A stretch of 14,689 bases of DNA, from positions 1 through 14,689 of the forward strand of contig CALJIC010000164.1 in assembly GCA_937974195.1 (NCBI GenBank). Direction: 5' to 3'. Under the pieces are notes generated by a model. The model saw only the letters and a list, made by a program, of their open reading frames with translations. It ran no database searches and was not told where the DNA came from. Source of the stretch: an uncultured Roseiflexaceae bacterium. GTDB taxonomy: Bacteria; Chloroflexota; Chloroflexia; Chloroflexales; Roseiflexaceae. Made by a program: the position numbers and the translations under genes. Below are positions 14,338 through 14,689 of the stretch, piece after piece (position 1 is the stretch's first letter; each line of letters starts with the position of its first letter).

Positions 14338-14689
14338 AGTCTCCCCCTCTGCAATGCGCTGAGCCTTCTCCGCCACCGCGCGTGCTCGTGCCGCGGGCCG
14401 AGCGCGGCCCACATCGCCCCGCCGGCGAGCAGGCACAGGCCGAAGAGCGCCGGCGGCGCCGCGAGCAGCGGCGCGAGCCCCACCACCTGCGGCACCCCGC
14501 CGATCGCGATCGCCAGCCCGAGCGCGAGTCCCGCCGCCGTGGCCGGGGCGCGCGGGAGCTGGCGCGCCAGCGCCGCCAGCGCTGCGGGCGTCGCCGACTG
14601 GAGCAGCGCGACGCCGGGAAGCAGCAGCGCGAGGTTGCGGCCGGCGAGCGCCAGGAGCGGCGCCGCGAGCAGCAGCGCCCCGAGCGTGT
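14334..14689 (-). CDS. C-terminal part of an unidentified multi-pass membrane protein (runs off the window)
   Basis: An open frame enters from the right edge (first full codon at 14687) and ends with TGA at 14334-14336, overlapping the opcA ATG as ATGA. The visible 117 residues are strongly hydrophobic, with about four membrane segments, including LGALLLAAPLLALAG, TAAGLALGLAIAIGGVPQ and LFGLCLLAGGAMWAALG. They end in a basic cytoplasmic-like tail (HEHARWRRRLSALQRGR). I do not recognise the family. The overlap implies translational coupling with opcA. It is not zwf, the gene usually expected before opcA. Coding is supported by the hydrophobic pattern, the stop-start overlap and the absence of stops. 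Confidence 0.7.
   Translation of the reverse strand, partial: TLGALLLAAPLLALAGRNLALLLPGVALLQSATPAALAALARQLPRAPATAAGLALGLAIAIGGVPQVVGLAPLLAAPPALFGLCLLAGGAMWAALGPRHEHARWRRRLSALQRGRL
14341..14348 (-). promoter_or_regulatory. Ribosome binding site of opcA
   Basis: AGGGGGAG on the minus strand lies 3 bases before the ATG at 14337, inside the end of the upstream gene. It supports the shorter OpcA start. Confidence 0.6.

Noticed and set aside
14338..14436. An upstream in-frame ATG for opcA
   Set aside because: The added 33 residues are an arginine-rich shadow of the overlapping membrane-protein frame, and a purine-rich ribosome site precedes the ATG at 14337.

Overview
This is a very GC-rich window (I estimate about 70% G+C). 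It is densely coded by mid-sized bacterial genes, with no rRNA, tRNA, CRISPR array or transposase that I can see. Together, an OpcA-type glucose-6-phosphate dehydrogenase assembly protein, a very large cytoplasmic GH13-like protein, a fused DUF4212/sodium:solute symporter and octameric TGAC-type intergenic repeats suggest a Chloroflexota bacterium, perhaps near Roseiflexus/Kouleothrix. That placement is inference from family content, not from a phylogenetic marker.

Layout. Positions 1-465 hold a hairpin and mscL on the minus strand. A 381-base divergent intergenic region carries a good sigma-70-like promoter (779-807) for an OmpR-type response regulator (847-1539). A 254-base gap without a gene separates it from a HAMP histidine kinase (1794-2945). 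Next come a TGAC/GTCAC octamer repeat field and a 783-residue sodium:solute symporter (3094-5445), which carries its DUF4212 small-subunit domain and an EF-hand-like loop in one chain. A new promoter (5473-5501) drives a DAO-family FAD oxidoreductase (5542-6828), followed after 6 bases by a YbhN/UPF0104-type membrane protein (6835-7869).

The second half looks like carbohydrate metabolism. A LacI-family regulator (8002-9093) is read from a promoter whose -10 is covered by a perfect inverted repeat. It overlaps by ATGA an 86-residue two-helix membrane protein (9090-9350). A separate extended -10 promoter, also spanned by an inverted repeat, drives a 1238-residue GH13-like protein (9447-13163). 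This protein keeps the catalytic Asp, Glu and Asp but has Asn-Pro-Asp where most amylases have His-Asp. It meets opcA (13210-14337, minus strand) tail to tail over a 56-base hairpin in which the two TAG stop codons pair with each other. opcA in turn overlaps by ATGA the 3' end of an unidentified multi-pass membrane protein that runs off the window.

Most genes belong to known families. I found no convincing defence, toxin or mobile system. The features most worth a second look are the large GH13-like protein with its possible LacI control, the fused symporter with its EF-hand-like insertion, the shared terminator and the opcA-coupled membrane gene.
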